From positions 110,829,366-110,893,365 of the forward strand of contig OZ021721.1 of the NCBI GenBank assembly GCA_963978545.1: a DNA stretch of 64,000 nt. The letters are read 5' to 3'. The notes under the pieces are model-generated. The model was not told the DNA's origin. It saw only the letters and a list, made by a program, of their open reading frames with translations, and ran no database searches. A program made the translations under genes and the position numbers. The stretch comes from Linyphia triangularis. Taxonomy: Eukaryota > Arthropoda > Arachnida > Araneae > Linyphiidae. Of the stretch, positions 1-11,902 are shown piece by piece (the first letter of the stretch is position 1; each line of letters opens with the position of its first letter).

Positions 1-112
1 AATTTCGAGTTTCTGTACCGAAAACCGTAACTGTGAGCGCCATTTTGTTACCATTCTCAGAATTCTGAGTTCATACTTCTGAATAACTATATCTGAAATC
101 TCATCTCGATTT

Positions 113-281
113 AGCCGACCAAACGGTATAATGGTTAGCGTGCTAGCTTCTAGACCACGAAGTTGCGGGTTCGAGTCCCGTGTTTGTAAATGTATGTTGG
201 CTTGTCTAATGACGAATGTTTCGGCGCATTATAGCCCTCGTGTTGCTGACGGCGCCAGATAATCTGAAAACAACCAACCAA
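113..281 (+). mobile_element. SINE family A, flanked by 13-bp target duplication
   Basis: The tRNA-like head has an A-box-like TATAATGGTTAGCGTG and a perfect B box GGTTCGAGTCC. A body with CATTATAGCCCTCGTGTTGC follows, and then an AACCAACC tail. CTCATCTCGATTT occurs directly on both sides (100-112 and 282-294), which marks insertion by target-primed reverse transcription. Confidence 0.92.
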
Positions 282-340
282 CTCATCTCGATTTGTTGAA
301 CTGAACGGAAGCTAGAGGTCCTTGTATCGGTAAAGTTTTC

Positions 341-1455
341 TTTATAACCACCCTATACAATACACCAATCTTGTCCTCTTGTTTCAAGCAGGTTTGTCGC
401 AGGAACTAAATAAGAAGGGCGCAAGTTTTAATCCTTTAGCCACTTGAAGTAAATCTCCTAAGCAAACGATCTGCTTTTTTGATTACCTTTGAACGTCATA
501 TCTTTCCCATTAATATGTATAAAAACTTAAAAAAAAAAGAAAAGTAAAATGATATTGAATAAATTTATAACCACTCTGTACAATACACCAATCTTGTCCT
601 CTTGTTTCAAGCAGGTTTGTCGCAGGAACTAAATGAGAAGGACGTAAGTTTTAATCTTTTAGCCACTTGAAGTAAATCTCCTAAGCAAACGATCTGCTTT
701 TTTGATTACCTTTGAACGTCATATCTTCCCCATTAATATGTATAAAAACTTTAAAAAAAAAGAAAAGTAAAATGGTATTGAATAAATTTATAACCACTCT
801 GTACAATACACCAATCTTGTCCTCTTGTTTCAAGCAGGTTTGTCGCAGGAACTAAATAAGAAGGACGCAAGTTTTAATCCTTTAGCCACTTGAAGTAAAT
901 CTCCTAAGCAAACGATCTGCTTTTTTGATTACCTTTGAACGTCATATCTTTCCCATTAATATGTATAAAAACTTAAAAAAAAAGAAAAGTAAAATGATAT
1001 TGAATAAATTTATAACCACTCTGTACAATACACCAATCTTGTCCTCTTGTTTCAAGCAGGTTTGTCGCAGGAACTAAATGAGAAGGACGTAAGTTTTAAT
1101 CTTTTAGCCACTTGAAGTAAATCTCCTAAGCAAACGATCTGCTTTTTTGATTACCTTTGAACGTCATATCTTCCCCATTAATATGTATAAAAACTTTAAA
1201 AAAAAAAGAAAAGTAAAATGATATTGAATAAATTTATAACCACTCTGTACAATACACCAATCTTGTCCTCTTGTTTCAAGCAGGTTTGTCGCAGGAACTA
1301 AATGAGAAGGACGCAAGTTTTAATCTTTTAGCCACTTGAAGTAAATCTCCTAAGCAAACAATCTGCTTTTTTGATTACCTTTGAACGTCATATCTTCCCC
1401 ATTAATATGTATAAAAACTTTAAAAAAAAAGAAAAGTAAAATGATATTGAATAAA
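341..1455. repeat. 223-bp tandem array, five copies
   Basis: Units begin TTTATAACCAC at 341, 564, 787, 1009 and 1233. Copies 1 and 3 share one set of variants (AATAAGAAGG, AATCCTTTAGCC, ATCTTTCCC). Copies 2 and 4, and mostly 5, share another (AATGAGAAGG, AATCTTTTAGCC, ATCTTCCCC). No gene is seen. Confidence 0.95.
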
Positions 1456-2316
1456 TTTTTCTCGATTAAGTACTGATAAAACATTAAAAGCTGAAGAAAA
1501 AATACTGAAACGAAACATATTATCAGAACGAAAACAATTAAAATAAACTGAGCTAATTAAATTAAGCGTTGTGTTGTGAGAAATACTAGTGTAAAAGGTC
1601 TTAAAAAGTTACTCAATCGCGAAATGTAAGAAATACCATTTAATTGCTGTTAAAGTCCTCGTTATTTTGTTCTTATTTGTTCCGGGATAATTGCTAGTTG
1701 AGTGTCTTAATTTTGCTTTCTGCCATTAATTGCAGTATTATTTTTTCTATATTAACGATTTTCATTAAACGTAACAATAATTGATTAAATTGAAGAAGAA
1801 AAATACAACTCTTATTTTAGTCATGCGAGTTTTATACTTTTGTTAAATTTGGCAGTTTAAATGTGTCACCTAAATCTTAAAGTATAGAATGATTTATAAA
1901 AAGGAAATACAAATTTAAGAAATGTTAGTTTTATAAATTCTGAATATTTTGTTAAAGGTGGGGATATAATGATATAAGATAAAATTGAATGGATCTTTTG
2001 TACGATTTTATTTGTGATTGTTTTAATATATTTTTATTCAAAATAATGAGATCAATATCCTAATGGAAATACTTCGTTTTCAAAAATTTCATAACAATTC
2101 CTAATTTTTTTTTCTAATTTGTGATTTTTTTTTATCTAAGAAAGATATTCAAATCTTATTTGTTTTGAAATAAACATCAAGAATGTATTTTTTAAAAATT
2201 ACTTTTGAAGAGCAGATTCCAAAAAAATTTACTATTTCGAATTTTTTTTGTACTTTTGCCATTAATAGTAGATGTTTTAGTAAAGAGATTTATTCCATTT
2301 TGTTTCGATTTTAAAA
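1456..2316. other. AT-rich non-coding spacer
   Basis: Very AT-rich DNA with many T and A runs. No open frame of interest, tRNA or recognisable element is seen. Confidence 0.6.
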
Positions 2317-3676
2317 TTTTAAAACAAACCGAAATATGTACTTCTCAGTACAAAAAATGCAATTTAAAGCACATTTGTAAGTAATACTAATGTGAAATAT
2401 AGAATAATAATAATCCATTATATAATTAAGATATTTTAATAAAGAGTCTATCTTATAAATTATTTTTAGACTATATTTTTGTGACGATTACTTTTCAACA
2501 ATATACAAAAACAAAATTGATAAATGATTTAACAATTGAATGGTTAAGAGCCGCTTCTGAGACTAACAGTTTATTTTCAATTGCGCAATTTTAAAACAAA
2601 CCGAAATATGTACTTCTCAGTACAAACAATGCAATTTAAAGCAAATTTTTAAGTAATACTAATGTGAAATATAGAATAATAATAATCCATTATATAATTA
2701 AGATATTTTAATAAAGAGTCTATCTTATAAATTATTTTTAGACTATATTTTTGTGACGATTACTTTTCAACAATATACAAAAACAAAATTGATAAATGAT
2801 TTAACAATTGAATGGTTAAGAGCCGCTTCTGAGACTAACAGTTTATTTTCAATTGCGCAATTTTAAAACAAACCGAAATATGTACTTCTCAGTACAAACA
2901 ATGCAATTTAAAGCAAATTTTTAAGTAATACTAATGTGAAATATAGAATAATAATAATCCATTATATAATTAAGATATTTTAATAAAGAGTCTATCTTAT
3001 AAATTATTTTTAGACTATATTTTTGTGACGATTACTTTTCAACAATATACAAAAACAAAATTGATAAATGATTTAACAATTGAATGGTTAAGAGCCGCTT
3101 CTGAGACTAACAGTTTATTTTCAATTGCGCAATTTTAAAACAAACCGAAATATGTACTTCTCAGTACAAAAAATGCAATTTAAAGCACATTTTTAAGTAA
3201 TACTAATGTGAAATATAGAATAATAATAATCCATTATATAATTAAGATATTTTAATAAAGAGTCTATCTTATAAATTATTTTTAGACTATATTTTTGTGA
3301 CGATTACTTTTCAACAATATACAAAAACAAAATTGATAAATGATTTAACAATTGAATGGTTAAGAGCCGCTTCTGAGACTAACAGTTTATTTTCAATTGC
3401 GCAATTTTAAAACAAACCGAAATATGTACTTCTCAGTACAAAAAATGCAATTTAAAGCACATTTTTAAGTAATACTAATGTGAAATATAGAATAATAATA
3501 ATCCATTATATAATTAAGATATTTTAATAAAGAGTCTATCTTATAAATTATTTTTAGACTATATTTTTGTGACGATTACTTTTCAACAATATACAAAAAC
3601 AAAATTGATAAATGATTTAACAATTGAACGGTTAAGAGCCGCTTCTGAGACTTACAGTTTATTTTCAATTGCGCAA
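2317..3676. repeat. 272-bp tandem array, five near-identical copies
   Basis: TTTTAAAACAAACCGAAATA starts each unit at 2317, 2589, 2861, 3133 and 3405, with an exact period of 272 bp. Copies 2 and 3 share ACAAACAATGC and copies 1, 4 and 5 share ACAAAAAATGC. The frame that opens in the last copy and runs to 3877 is not considered a gene. Confidence 0.95.
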
Positions 3677-3838
3677 TGTTTTTTTTGCTTGAAAATCGAA
3701 GTAAAAAAGCTTTTTTTGGTACTCCAAGAGAGGCGACTCCACAATATAGAGAGTATTTTAGTACTCTCTTTACAGAGGATACGTTATGTAGAGGATGCAT
3801 CGCTACAGTCGGATAATGATCTTCTCTTTTTCCGCCAT

Positions 3839-4410
3839 ACTAGGGGGTCGGCACATGAAAATTTTTCAGATTATTGATTTCAGGTTTATTACTGTTTATT
3901 AAAATATAAATTTTTGTTTTTAAAATGATGCCACATTTGTAATTGTATCTTATTTCAAAGTATTTTTAATAATTTTTTGAAGTAAACAAAATGTAGGTAT
4001 TTAATGCATGTTTTTTAACTTCAAAGCCGAATTTCTCAAAATGCCAATTTTTCATGTTTGGGGGCACATACCTTAAAATCTATATGACATAAATGCTTCA
4101 AATTTTGTATACATGTTTCTCTAATGTATGTAAGTACTTTAACGAGAGGAATTATTGATAAGTAGCATACTTTTTTTTAAAAAAATAATTAGTCTAAAAT
4201 TTTATAATTTTTCTTAAACATATTTTTAGAAAATCATAATTATTTTAATTTTTAAAAAATAACAAAAATATCGTGTTAAAGTATTCAAAAGTATCTAAAT
4301 ATTATACTGTGAAAGTTTCATAATTACTGAAGAATCGGTTATTAAATGAGATGCCCCCAAAGTTGTTGAATTTAACATGGGCTCCTATAGAGGTGCCAGA
4401 CCCCCTTTTA
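3839..4410 (+). mobile_element. About 570-bp TIR element, copy 1
   Basis: Colinear with 35535-36107. The ends AGGGGGTCGGCAC and GTGCCAGACCCCCT are inverted repeats. The interior is non-coding (TGATGCCACATTTGTAATTG, GAGATGCCCCCAAAG). It is probably a non-autonomous DNA transposon of unassigned superfamily. Confidence 0.8.
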
Positions 4411-4427
4411 AATGAGAATAAATAAGT

Positions 4428-4518
4428 GTAATACTGTTTTAAACATGTAATACTGTTTTAAACATGTAATACTGTTTTAAACATGTAATACTGTTTTAAA
4501 CATGTAATACTGTTTAAA
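4428..4518. repeat. 19-bp minisatellite
   Basis: GTAATACTGTTTTAAACAT repeats with period 19 at 4428, 4447, 4466 and 4485, and ends in a partial fifth copy. Confidence 0.95.
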
Positions 4519-4743
4519 CTCCACTCTAAAAATTTCCCTTCAATATGAATTGATAAATCGAACTTAAATGTTAAAATTACGTTCCATTGGATACTCTATG
4601 ATATATGTACGGGATACGATTTATCACCAGATAGACCAGCTACACGAGCCATAACTTGCTGAGTTCTGCTTTTCAAATCAAGTTTCATTATATCTCTCAG
4701 AAATAAAATACAATATGTCTGATGAACTTCCAAAAGAGTAATT

Positions 4744-4926
4744 GCCGACCAAAGGGTATAGTGGTTAGCGTGTTAACTTCTCGACCTCGAGGTTGCGGGT
4801 TCGAGTCCCGTGTTAGGCATGGGTGTTTGTAAATGTATGTTGGCTTGTCTAATGACGAATGTTTTGGCGCATTATAGCCCTTGTGTTGCTGACAGTGCCA
4901 GATAATCAGAAAACAACCAACCAACC
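4744..4926 (+). mobile_element. SINE family A copy
   Basis: Full-length head, body and (AACC)n tail with a few base changes, for example in the anticodon-loop region. Near-matching flanks (AAGAGTAATT before, AAAAAGTAATT after) indicate a diverged target duplication. Confidence 0.9.
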
Positions 4927-5036
4927 AAAAAAGTAATTTTTTAAATTATATTAAAGGCAAAGGCTGTGTACGGGTCAACAATATATTTTTTCTTTTTACA
5001 CACACTGTTTTCATATTTTAAAACAAACCAAAATAG

Positions 5037-5150
5037 TACAGATTAACGTAGATTTTGATCCACAACAAACGTTCCTGTTTAACTCAGGACTTGAATCCGA
5101 CAACTTTGCCATGTGAGGCTAGAGCACTAACCACACAACCATGAGGTGAG
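5037..5150 (-). mobile_element. SINE family B, partial and diverged
   Basis: Matches the head and middle of family B (AACGTAGATTTTGATCCACAACAAACG, given here only by position 5043-5069, and GAGCACTAACCACACA). The tail is missing. Confidence 0.7.
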
Positions 5151-5171
5151 CTCCTGCATTTGGATAAGTCT

Positions 5172-5352
5172 AGTTGGTTGGTTGTTTTATACGCTTAAAG
5201 ACCTATTTTTATGCACGATGACAGCTAATCAGGCCGGGACCTACAGCTTAACGTGGATTCCGAACCACAACGAACATCCAGGCCTAATTCAGAATTCGAA
5301 TCCTGAACATTTGGCATGCGCTGCCGAGCGCTAACCACACATCCATCAGATG
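5172..5352 (-). mobile_element. SINE family B copy
   Basis: On the minus strand, a tRNA-like head (GGTTAGCGCT, then B-box-like GGATTCGAAT) is followed by GTTCGTTGTGGTTCGGAATC, CCTGATTAGC and an (AACC)n tail. The 5' end runs directly into the tandem array at 5343-5665. Confidence 0.88.
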
Positions 5353-5665
5353 GTAATTACCATGTAAAAAATATTAATCAGATGTTTGTAGGTAATATTT
5401 ATCAGATGGTAATTACCTTGTAAAAAATATGGTAATTACCAGTATTATTAATCAGATGGTAATTACCATGTAAAAATATTAATCAGATGTTTGTAGGTAA
5501 TATTAATCAGATGGTAATTACCTTGTAAAAAATATGGTAATTACCAGTATTATTAATCAGATGGTAATTACCATGTAAAAATATTAATCAGATGTTTGTA
5601 GGTAATATTAATCAGATGTTTGTAGGTAATATTAATCAGATGGTAATTACCTTGTAAAAAATATT
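5343..5665. repeat. About 105-bp tandem array rich in GGTAATTACC palindromes
   Basis: ATCAGATGGTAATTACCATG recurs at about 5346, 5451 and 5555. The perfect 10-bp palindrome GGTAATTACC appears many times. The array begins inside the 5' end of the adjoining family B SINE (CCATCAGATGG). Confidence 0.9.
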
Positions 5666-7135
5666 TAAAGGCAATTATTCTCAAGATGTTTGTGTGGTTA
5701 ACCTTAATAAAGTATTTGACAAGTAACATAATCCAAAGAAAATACCTAAAAGTCCAACTTATGAATATTTTTTAAAACCATATTTGAAGTCTTAATTTCA
5801 TTGATTTTTCTGTCCTCGACTGAAATGTTTCTTTCTAAGTGCCGGTAGTTTTTTTTTCCTGAGTTTCATTTCGACCCAGTTTGTTTTATTGTATTATACC
5901 TCTTACTACAATTTCGTTAAAAAAAGTCTGCTTTCACTCCTGATTTCATTTCCTATTATTTTGAAAGTAAGTTTATTTTTTTTTTAATACTGACAAGGAA
6001 AATACACTTTTCATGAAGATTACTGTATACATCTCTCTGCCTTTTCCTTTATCTAGAAACACTTCAAAAGAATATTTTATCTTCTAAAAGTGAATGTAAA
6101 AATATTATTGAAACACAAAATCCATTCTTTTGTATACTTGTGTTCCGATTTTTATTTACTTATTTATTTCTGTCTATTTCAGATTTATGAAGGAAAAGAA
6201 TCTCTGTCTTGGACAGATTCTGCTGAGAAAGAGAAGTTTGATATTCTCTAGGCATTTTATGTTACTTTCAAATTCGAAGTCCTTCGAACTAGACCTATTT
6301 CATTGCAATGAATTTTAAATCAACCGAAGAAATAAGCAACTGTAAATTTTAAGTTATTTTTTTTTTTACCATATTATGAAAATATTCTGCTTTTTAGTAT
6401 TTACACTGAAGTTCCAGAAAACATGTACATTTGTCTAAGACGTTAACGTTTATCATGGACTTATAGAGGATGGAGTGTTCTACAGTTCCTGTATTAATGT
6501 TTGTGAGGGTCTAGTGTTGTCTAGTTTTTCACGCCTATTACGTCCTATGATTCTTGCCATTCTATACTTGTCACGTACTCCCACAATCATTGTCTTGTTA
6601 CACACTTCTGTCTCAAGAACAAAGTTTTACTTAGTTGTTTGTGGCTTCAAAGTTTTAAGATACATTATATTTATAAAATTAAAAGCATATTAGTTTTTAG
6701 ACACATTGCTTGAAAAATTGAAGTGTTTGTAATACTATAAATAAAAGTAGTTTTCGTTCGAATTTCTCGGAATCAGTTCTTATGAGCATTTACATTTTTC
6801 TTTTAAAATGTAGTCTAAGGCCCAAATGAGATTTTCTACCTTAACCTAACTTTTCTGAATGTACATTTTTTTTTATGGTTTCAATATTGAAAAAGGATTC
6901 TGAAACCGAGTATGATCGGTGTATGACTCACAATCTTGAGCGTTTTTAGATATGTTATCAATATTCTGGTCGTATGATGCATACTTGTTGTTGGAAAATT
7001 TATCATTTTACATTAAATATGTTCAAGTTTGGTATGAAATTATCGCTCGAGATACCACGGTTTCATCTAAATGAATATCGTAAGCCTTATTGCGCATCGT
7101 ATTGGCATTAAATGGAAAAATAACATCACCAAGTA
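5666..7135. other. Non-coding spacer
   Basis: AT-rich DNA with scattered open frames under 75 codons that show no protein-like features. Nothing else is recognised. Confidence 0.5.
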
Positions 7136-7139
7136 TTAA

Positions 7140-7343
7140 CCCTTTGCACTCCAGTGGCGCCTCTCAGGCGCCACACGATTGGATGCCAAACCACGAGAAG
7201 ACCATTAAGTGTGATGCGGAAATTCGATGCAAGGCCAATGACTGTGTTTAGTTTCTATGAAGCAAATCCATAAACACCAGTCGAACCTAAAATGTCTCGA
7301 GTTGCTGATTCCTCCGCGCGAAAAAGGCCTGGAGTGCAAAGGG
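7140..7343. mobile_element. piggyBac-like MITE with perfect TIRs and TTAA flanks
   Basis: CCCTTTGCACTCCAG at the left end is the exact reverse complement of CTGGAGTGCAAAGGG at the right end. TTAA flanks both sides (7136-7139 and 7344-7347), the hallmark target duplication of the piggyBac superfamily. A perfect hairpin (8-bp stem, TGGCGCCT) lies at 7155-7173. It is too short to code for a transposase. Confidence 0.9.
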
Positions 7344-7654
7344 TTAATGTGGATTCTTTAATTCAGTTGAGTAAAAAAGAAATGAAGTTGTATGAAGCAA
7401 TTTTACCTGCTCGAAGAGAATATACCAAAACTAGTGAACAACATAAAAGAAAATGTAAAGCACATTACGATCGGTAATGTCAAAGTTATAGACACAGACT
7501 TGATTTACTTACACGCTACGATACTGCAGGTGACTAGAGACATGAATGAAACATCATACAATTTGAATCAGTAGCGACATCACAATCTCTTTTCGATGAA
7601 AATGGTGATTTTAGAATTATTAAAACCAAATATGCCCTGAAGAATGCATGCCAA

Positions 7655-7772
7655 ATGTGCCTGGTTCGAATCATGGGTTAGGCATGGAAGTTCGTTGTGG
7701 TTCGGAATGCATGTTAAGTTTTAGGTTTCGCCTGATAGCCATCATTGTGCAAAAAAATAGGTAGTTGAATGT
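7655..7772 (+). mobile_element. SINE family B fragment
   Basis: Starts at the B box (TGGTTCGAATC) and continues through TTAGGCATGGAAGTTCGTTG, the CGCCTGATAGCCATCATTG region and AAAAAATAGGT. The head and the very end are missing. Confidence 0.8.
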
Positions 7773-7822
7773 TAAAGAATGAATTGAAAGTGGAATTATC
7801 TAGCCGCACTCTATTGCGAGGA

Positions 7823-8235
7823 GGATATACTGGTCTTGTAATGTTTATTCATGGTTGTGACTATCCACTGACAAAACACGGAACTGTTCTGTTATAACTG
7901 AATTCATTTAAAGCTTACATACTGAAGAGACTAGAAGAAATGATTTGTTTCTGGTCTTAGATTTCATTCCCACAAGTGAAACATGTATATCAAGGGGTAA
8001 GAGTACTGTATAAAGTCATCACATACCTTTGATATACTGGTCATGTAATGTTTATTCATGGTTGTGACTATCCACTGACAAAACACGGAACTGTTCTAAC
8101 TGAATTCATTTAAAGCTTACATACTGAAGAGACTAGAAGAAATGATTTGTTTCTGGTCTTAGATTTCATTCCCACAAGTGAAACATGTATATCAAGGGGT
8201 AAGTGTACTGTATCAAGTCATCACATACCTTTGAT
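7823..8235. repeat. 208-bp direct duplication
   Basis: GATATACTGGTC followed by TGTAATGTTTATTCATGG occurs at 7823 and 8031. The copies differ by a few substitutions and a 6-bp gap (TGTTAT). No intact frame runs through it. Confidence 0.92.
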
Positions 8236-8413
8236 GCCCCTTACCAACACAGAAAGACGTACTGACGGTAACATCGAATAAAAAAAATGAATCAAATAAT
8301 ATGAAAACACTTAGGTATAAGTCGACCACCTTCAAGAACCAAGTTGGTCATATCAAATATCAACAGCTTTAAACCAGTTACTAATTTCCCCAATAAGCAT
8401 GTTCCATTATAGA

Positions 8414-8573
8414 ATTCTCAACCTGACGGCTGTGGGGTTAGGTCTCTGGCCTCGTATGCTAAAGGTGTCGGGTTCGTATCCTGGAATTAGGCATGGATGT
8501 TCGCTGCGTTTCGGAATCCATGTTAAGCTGTAAGTCCCAGTACAAAAATATTTCTTTGAGCGTACAAACCAAA
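8414..8573 (+). mobile_element. SINE family B copy
   Basis: CCTGACGGCTGTGGGGTTAG head, B-box-like GGTTCGTATCC, then TTAGGCATGGATGTTCG and AACCAAACC tail. CCATTATAGA occurs just before and just after, a likely target duplication. Confidence 0.85.
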
Positions 8574-8668
8574 CCATTATAGATTTAAAAAATTATCTAT
8601 TTGAGCTTTATAAAACATTTAAAACTTTATTAAATTAGTCCTTCTTAGACGGCTTTATTAAAGGTTAA

Positions 8669-8885
8669 CCTTTAATTGCTGTGGTTGGGTGGTTTGATAA
8701 TTTTGGCGCAAGAGCAACACGTGGTCCATACTGCATAAAACAATTTAATGAACATCAGTTTAAAATTTAAGAAACATAGTATCGGAAAAAATAATATAAA
8801 AGTCAAACTTGAAATATTTTAAGGGGCTGAATCATTCTACAAAAAATGACTCGCGGTCTGTCAGACCGCACACAGTAGTTAAAGG
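8669..8885. mobile_element. piggyBac-like MITE (family 2), copy 1
   Basis: Ends CCTTTAATTGCTGTG and CACAGTAGTTAAAGG are inverted repeats flanked by TTAA (8665-8668, 8886-8889). A perfect hairpin GCGGTCTGTCAGACCGC lies at 8853-8869. It shares its whole length with 63747-63962, including a GGCGCAAG, CAACACGTGGTCCATACTGC stretch resembling family D SINE. Confidence 0.9.
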
Positions 8886-8889
8886 TTAA

Positions 8890-10232
8890 TATTATTTCGA
8901 ACTTTGCACGAAGACTTGTCACTAGGACGAATTTACAATCACAAATAGAAATATTTGAATATTTTGACAAACCAAAATTTTGGAAGATTTTGACAAATCA
9001 AAACATTCAAAGATTTTGACAAATACCCTTTTTTGATTTTTAATATTTCCTTTGTAATTTATCTTGCTTTCTTGATATCAGTTAGCAATTGCTCATAATG
9101 TAAATAAATGCAAATGCATATTTTATGTATACAATATTTTACACTTAAGTATAATTGAATATTTTATTTTTTAAAGAATGCCTGTGAGAAATAGAAATAA
9201 AACATATACTAACCAAGTTAACATAGGAAATACTAGTACAATTTATTTCTGTGTGCTACGTAAAAGTGAATGTGTTGGGTGTAGACAAAAGGTAAAACAG
9301 GCGTCAAAAACAATGCTGGTGATAGCTTTCAAAGATATATGTCATGATGTCAAAGAGAAAAAAAAATGGTATAACAAGGGTTATAAATTTTTAAAATGTA
9401 GTGACATCTTTTTTAGACTCAGCAAATAGTCTTTCCAAAGCATCTCTACTTTTATGTCTTCTTCAATTGTGGTATATGACGAGAGAAATATAAATTCTAA
9501 AGTACTTTAAAATTTCCACGGATAAAAGCCCTTAAAATAATTTTCTGCAGAACAAGAAAGAAAGAAAAAGATTTTCTAACTCATACTGCTCAAGTTCTTT
9601 CTGAATTCCTTTTATATTGTTAGAACCGTTGACAGTTTTCGTCTACAATTCTCAAAGAAAAGTAAATAAAATGAATAAGTTTGATGAAATATTGCCTAGT
9701 TTTATGAAAAGATTTAAATTATTATGTATTATACCAATAACATAAAACTTTTATCAGCTAAATATAGTAATAAAAGGATTATGTAAACTTGCCGTATTGC
9801 AATTGCCGATGTTTCGGCGAAGCACATGGCTGAACCTGTGATCCACAAGACAAGTTTTTGCCGCCTCTCTGATTTGGCCATCAGTGACTATAGTTTAAGT
9901 AGAATAATTGTTAATTTTAAACAAGATAAATTATTTCAGATATTGTGCCATGGGCTCACAAATGTTTAAAAAAGATCTTGTACAATTCTAATAGTCGTCA
10001 AAAATCCTAAACATATATTTTTTAATCTTGGAAAGTGTGTTGGGATGAAGCACTGAAAATAAAATCGAAACTGGTAAGATAAAACATTAGAAACTCTTCA
10101 ATGAGACATGATTTTATAGTTGAATTTAAAAATAGGGTACTGACAATCAAGCATTTATACCTACCCCCCCCCTCCCCCTTTTATCAGCTTTTAGTTGCTA
10201 TATTACGGATTTAACTTTATGAAGTATTCAAC
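8890..10232. other. Non-coding spacer
   Basis: AT-rich. It contains an 83-codon open frame at 9178-9429 with no recognised similarity and a C-run at 10165-10176. Nothing else is supported. Confidence 0.5.
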
Positions 10233-10245
10233 GAACATTTTCAGG

Positions 10246-10426
10246 TTTGGTTGGTTGTATTCAGATTATCTGGCGCCGTCAGCAACACGAGGGCTATAAT
10301 GCGCCGAAACTTTCGTCACTAGACAAGCCAACATACATTTACAAACACCCATGCCAACACGGGACTCGAACCCGCAACCTCGCGGTCTAGAAGCTAGCAC
10401 GCTAACCACTATACCGTTTGGTCGGC
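10246..10426 (-). mobile_element. SINE family A copy with target duplication
   Basis: Reverse-oriented full-length copy with B box GGTTCGAGTCC on the minus strand. GAACATTTTCAGG flanks it on both sides (10233-10245 and 10427-10439). Confidence 0.92.
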
Positions 10427-10483
10427 GAACATTTTCAGGAGTAACACATTCCAGTGACTGTTTAGTTAATAACCTGCATTAAA

Positions 10484-10878
10484 AGCTCTGTGGTGGTCAT
10501 TTCAAAGCCCCAGAACTTCTCTCGGATGATGGTAATCGCTTTTATCTAACTGTTATAGTTTCAGGCCTAGAATGGTGGGGTCCCTTGTCTTGGGATCGAT
10601 TCCCTCTGGTACTTGTAATCTTTACATTGGTGAACTTGTACTGAGAAAAATCTTCTGTCACTACATGACGCACTTCACTGTGATACTTATCACTGCACCC
10701 ATATGACACACGGTTTCGTTCTGTTATATTTCCATCCGACCCAGTGTGAGGTAAGTGGTCATTTTAAAGTCTTGAAACTTTTCTTGGACAATGACGATCG
10801 CTTGTGCCTAACCGTAATAGTTTTGAGTGGATGCCTTGCCACGGAGTCGATTGCCACCTGGTACTTGTTTCTACAGAT
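10484..10878. repeat. Diverged 257-bp-spaced direct repeat
   Basis: GTGGTCATTTCAAAGCCCCA near 10492 and GTGGTCATTTTAAAGTCTTG near 10754 start similar segments. Both continue with GATGGTAATCGC or AATGACGATCGC, CTAACYGTWATAGTTT and CYTGGTACTTGT. The origin is unknown. Confidence 0.65.
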
Positions 10879-10879
10879 C

Positions 10880-11645
10880 TTCTACGTGAATGTGTCAATT
10901 CGGTTTAACATTCTATATATTTTTTATTAATCCAAGATGGATAAATTCAAAAATACGTTTTGCAAATTATTATTTTCAGTTACCCCCTGGAGTGAACAGA
11001 AGTAACCAAAACACTGGTGAATTAATCCAATAGGCCAAATCTCATCTGGAGTAATCAAGTTGTCCATCAGATACTAAAGTCCATATTGTGGTAGGAGGTT
11101 TCAAAACCCTCATGTTTTTGTTTGCTGATAGCATAGCACTATGTTCCTATGTCATTTGATTCACTTTCTCATGCTTGTTAAGTGAAATGATTCTTTCCAG
11201 ACTTAGCTTGAGACGAAGTATAATTATTGTTTGGTCACATTGATTTGGCAAGTTCATGGTTTTGCCAGAATTCTTGCAGTCAGGTTTAGTGATAGTAAAC
11301 GAAAATACAAACTTTTCTAACTCTAAAATTCTCCGCTTTATCTCTTGAGCTCAAACTATTACTCCACATTGAAAAGCCCTTAAATCTTTATACCCGTCCA
11401 TTTTAATTGTAAAAAAAAAAGAAGCTATTGAAGCTGTGTGCCATAGACATCCATAATTTATACGAGCAGGAGTTGACGCAAATGATGATGCACATATTTG
11501 GTGTGGTATGTTTATTTGCATAATCTTGTCTGCACTAGCAATTCTGATACTTCAGTATAAAACGACTGTTATTCACATTGGCCAGAAAACTATTAAGTAC
11601 ACAAGGTTTCTGTTAAATCTTCTGAAAGAGAACTGAAACTAATTT
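10880..11645. other. Non-coding spacer
   Basis: No open frame, SINE or TIR recognised. Confidence 0.5.
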
Positions 11646-11647
11646 GA

Positions 11648-11902
11648 TCACGAGCCCTGATGCTGCCAATACGTGAAGAGTTGTACAGTTATTGAAGATG
11701 ATGTTCCCACGTATCTTTTCTTCATTCCGCAGAACTTGAGCATCTCTAAAGCCACGGGCATGATGCGAGCGATGAAAGACTTGCGGCAGACCGAGGTAGT
11801 AATAAAACGGTGCGAGTTGTCCTGGCTACGATGACAGTGAAGGTGGTATTTTCCATCAATTCCTAGCGTGATGTCATTCAGCGAACTAGCTGAGCGCTTC
11901 AT
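11648..11902 (-). pseudogene. Unrecognised 84-codon frame in the left palindrome arm
   Basis: Begins MKRSASSLNDITLGIDGKYH and continues with HRSQDNSHRFITTSVCRKSF. The mirrored frame at 12153 on plus agrees for about 40 residues and then shifts. Two divergent copies that agree at protein level hint that this was once coding, but there is no known domain. Confidence 0.35.

Noticed and set aside
113..281. tRNA gene from the TAATGGTTAGC and GGTTCGAGTCC boxes
   Set aside because: The acceptor stem does not pair, a non-tRNA body and AACC tail follow, and many dispersed copies have target duplications. It is a SINE.
3569..3877. 102-codon open frame
   Set aside because: It starts within a tandem repeat unit and ends in a TIR element, has no protein-like features, and overlaps an equally open minus frame.
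5343..5665. CRISPR-like array
   Set aside because: The repeat has no unique spacers of constant length, and the context is eukaryotic. It is a tandem minisatellite.
9178..9429. 83-codon frame (MPVRNRNKTYTNQVNIG) as a small gene
   Set aside because: No homologous copy, domain or splice context is seen, and lysine and isoleucine bias matches AT-rich chance frames.
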